Assembly: GCA_934754355.1 (NCBI GenBank)
Contig: CAKVID010000006.1
Span: 16,921 to 80,920, forward strand
Direction of reading: 5' to 3'
Source: an uncultured Clostridia bacterium
Lineage (GTDB): Bacteria; Bacillota; Clostridia; Christensenellales; UBA1242
DNA length: 64,000 nucleotides
This document shows, piece after piece, positions 62,433 through 64,000 of this stretch. How positions within the stretch are numbered: the first letter of the stretch is position 1; each line of letters starts with the position of its first letter. The notes under the pieces were generated by a model. It ran no database searches and was not told the origin of the DNA. It worked only from the letters and a program-made list of their open reading frames with translations. Made by a program: the position numbers and the translations under genes.

Positions 62433-63038
62433 ATGGAAAGAAAAGTTCAGATACTTAGTATCAAAAAAAATGAAATTGTTTTAAAGAGTAAAAATAAAAG
62501 GCGTAAATTTTTTATTATGCCAATAATTTTTATATCTTTTTTTATTCTGTGTTTTGCCACCGACAATTCTTTGTTTGGAGAATTTAGAGACAATATTATC
62601 AAAGCGTATAATCCAGTAAATTCTCTTTATAATGATAATAGCAAAACAATTTTCACCAGTGGAGATTTGTTTGAGAAAGATGCTACAAATTTAACTTTGC
62701 CAATCAAGGGTGCTAGTTATGAAATTAATAGCAACGGGACCATTGATTTTGTTGTAGGTAATTCTATAATGGTTATGGCTTGTGATAGTGGTAGAGTGGA
62801 TAGGGTAAATACTAGTCTAGATGGCAAAAAGTATGTAGAAATTTCTCACAAAAATGGCATTAAAACAATTGTGATTGGTGTGGATATTGTAGGAGTAAAT
62901 GTGGGAGATATTGTTAAATCTGGACAAGATATTGCAACGGTTAATAGTGGTAAAAAAATAAGTCTAGAAATATTCCAAAATGATATACAAGTAACTAATT
63001 TAAAAATTATTAAAAGTAAAATTGTATGGGAAAATTAA
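62433..63038 (+). CDS. spoIVFA: SpoIVFA-like membrane protein with degenerate LytM/M23 fold
   Basis: This 201-residue bitopic protein has one membrane segment (about 26-43) and an extracytoplasmic beta domain (about 95-195) of LytM type. ISHKNGIKTIVIGVDIVGVNVGDIVKSGQDIATV has the usual strands, but the zinc-binding HxH/HxxxD residues are missing, as in SpoIVFA and SpoIIQ. SpoIVFA holds the intramembrane protease SpoIVFB in check during engulfment. The downstream gene (13-nt overlap) is that protease, which supports the call. Confidence 0.82.
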   Translation: MERKVQILSIKKNEIVLKSKNKRRKFFIMPIIFISFFILCFATDNSLFGEFRDNIIKAYNPVNSLYNDNSKTIFTSGDLFEKDATNLTLPIKGASYEINSNGTIDFVVGNSIMVMACDSGRVDRVNTSLDGKKYVEISHKNGIKTIVIGVDIVGVNVGDIVKSGQDIATVNSGKKISLEIFQNDIQVTNLKIIKSKIVWEN

Positions 63039-63805
63039 AAATTAAATTTCAACCACTATTTGCACTGTATGTTTTTGTATGTATTTATTTCAATTGGTTT
63101 AATAAAGTTTTTTATTATGTATTGACTGTAACCCTACATGAATATGGACATTTTTTTGTAGCCAAGCACTATGGTTATAAGATAGATAGCATGATTTACT
63201 CTCTAAGTGGTGCGGGTATTACTACCAAAGAAGAATTTAAAACAAAAGACGAAATTAAAATTGCTCTTGCAGGACCTATAGTTAATGTTGTACTTATTCT
63301 TCTAATAGTGTGTCTTTGGTGGATAGTTCCGTTGTCTTATCTATATACTTATGACTTCTTGATGGCGAATGTTTTTGTTTTAATTTTTAATTTATTGCCA
63401 TTATATCCTCTAGATGGCGGAAGAATTATTGTATCACTAGGTTCACTTAAATTTAATAACAAAAAAAGACTTATTAGAATTAGTAAAATTTTGTCTTTAA
63501 CTTTTGGCATATTGTTTTTTATATTATTTATAATTTCGTTATTTTTTGCAACTAACTTTAATCTGGTTATAACAGGTGTTTTTCTAATTTTGAATAGTAT
63601 TACTTGTGACAAAAATAAATACTATGACAAAATTCAAACATTTAATAAAAAACAAAAAGAACCAATGGAAGTGAAAGTATTTAGAGTGTCGGTGGAAAAT
63701 AAAAAACAACTAATTAAATATTTAAGTCCTAGTTATATATCTATATTTGAAAATAATTGTAACGGAAAGCAAGAAATTGTACGGGAAGAAGATTTAATTA
63801 AGTAA
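63026..63805 (+). CDS. spoIVFB: SpoIVFB-like M50 intramembrane metalloprotease
   Basis: The 259-residue polytopic site-2-type protease has a HExxH motif HEYGHFF (about 38-44) and the third metal ligand in LFNLLPLYPLDGGR (about 120-133, NxxPxxPLDG). Membrane segments flank both. The C-terminal part (about 215-259, KVFRVSVENKKQLIKYLSP) is a CBS-like fragment. In Bacillus SpoIVFB cuts pro-SigK inside the mother cell. SigK is not encoded in this window, so the substrate here is inferred. Confidence 0.9.
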   Translation: MGKLKIKFQPLFALYVFVCIYFNWFNKVFYYVLTVTLHEYGHFFVAKHYGYKIDSMIYSLSGAGITTKEEFKTKDEIKIALAGPIVNVVLILLIVCLWWIVPLSYLYTYDFLMANVFVLIFNLLPLYPLDGGRIIVSLGSLKFNNKKRLIRISKILSLTFGILFFILFIISLFFATNFNLVITGVFLILNSITCDKNKYYDKIQTFNKKQKEPMEVKVFRVSVENKKQLIKYLSPSYISIFENNCNGKQEIVREEDLIK

Positions 63806-63851
63806 TAGGCACTAAATGAAAATGGTTGAAAAATAATTGGTTTGAGTATAT

Positions 63852-63939
63852 AATATATGTGATATTGCTTTGCAAGTTGTACTTGCAAAGCACATTGTTT
63901 AGCAACAATGCCGCAGATTTCTCTGCGGTCACATATATT
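63852..63939 (-). repeat. Three-arm structured element, second locus
   Basis: The closing stem AATATATGTGA (63852-63862) with TCACATATATT (63929-63939), an 11-bp perfect match, encloses three perfect hairpins. These are GCTTTGCAAGT/ACTTGCAAAGC (63867-63891), CATTGTT/AACAATG (63893-63910) and CCGCAGA/TCTGCGG (63911-63928). There is no sequence similarity to the three-arm bodies at 16 kb, but the layout is the same, and it lies beside the same core hairpin in the same relative order when read on the minus strand. Confidence 0.8.
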
Positions 63940-63952
63940 GAAATCTGCGTCA

Positions 63953-63990
63953 GTTCAAATCAAGGTGTCTAGCGACTACTTTGTTTGAAC
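63953..63990 (-). repeat. Core hairpin, second locus
   Basis: The outer stem is GTTCAAA/TTTGAAC (63953-63959 with 63984-63990). The interior TCAAGGTGTCT ... GACTACTTTG is identical on both flanks to the reverse complement of the 16-kb cores; only the 3-4 nt tip differs. The outer stems are unrelated in sequence between the loci but pair perfectly in both. The element continues to or near the window end. Confidence 0.85.
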
Positions 63991-64000
63991 TTCCTTGATT

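Overview
The window is A+T-rich, densely coding DNA from a spore-forming member of the Firmicutes, most likely an uncultured or host-associated Clostridia-type lineage. The evidence is the SpoIIGA/SigE/SigG block, a SpoIVFA/SpoIVFB-like pair, a DUF421/DUF4363 pair, small Cys- and collagen-type surface proteins, a Firmicutes-type long SRP RNA, a T-box in front of ileS, and SigA-type promoters (TTGNNA, 17 bp, TATAAT). MinD and a MinE-like protein are present, as in many Clostridia. Lineage is inferred from gene content only.

Layout. 1-3.4 kb: a coiled-coil membrane protein, the SRP RNA (minus strand) and a CBS-domain protein. 3.4-11.1 kb: T-box and ileS, then zur facing a znuACB zinc-uptake operon whose promoter carries two Fur-family operators and which ends with a lipoprotein gene and an RluA-type pseudouridine synthase. 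11.2-16 kb: groESL (minus), a SPOR-like membrane protein, lspA and rluD. 16.0-16.5 kb: a tandem array of structured repeats. 17-20.8 kb: tig, clpP, clpX and engB. 21-23.7 kb: a putative spore-surface protein, a phosphoesterase and a Fic protein.

24.2-41.6 kb is the division and cell-wall cluster running into early sporulation: rsmH, ftsL-like, a PASTA-containing PBP, murE, mraY, murD, ftsW, a Nudix/DUF2087 insertion, murA, ftsQ, ftsA, ftsZ, spoIIGA, sigE, sigG. mraZ, murG and murC are not in the cluster. 42.5 kb holds tRNA-Asn. 42.8-52.7 kb is an accessory stretch: a mini collagen-like protein, small zinc-ribbon and lipoproteins, a 20-residue peptide with its own promoter and terminator, a JAMM-HflX fusion, a Gly/Cys-rich peptide and a 1159-residue surface protein. 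52.8-57.6 kb is uvrBA. 57.7-63.8 kb carries DUF4363/DUF421, an RlmD-type methyltransferase, an MreB-like protein, minD, a minE-like gene and the spoIVFA/spoIVFB-like pair. This last group looks like a pared-down mre-min-spoIVF locus without mreC, mreD or minC.

The most unusual signal is a structured repeat family seen at 16.04-16.51 kb (plus orientation) and again at the right edge of the window (63.85-63.99 kb, opposite orientation). Each unit is a small hairpin with an almost invariant interior and a base stem that differs completely in sequence between the two loci but pairs in both. It is followed by a domain in which a closing stem encloses three hairpins. Compensatory changes occur between tandem copies. 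I recognise no known RNA family, riboswitch or mobile element in it.
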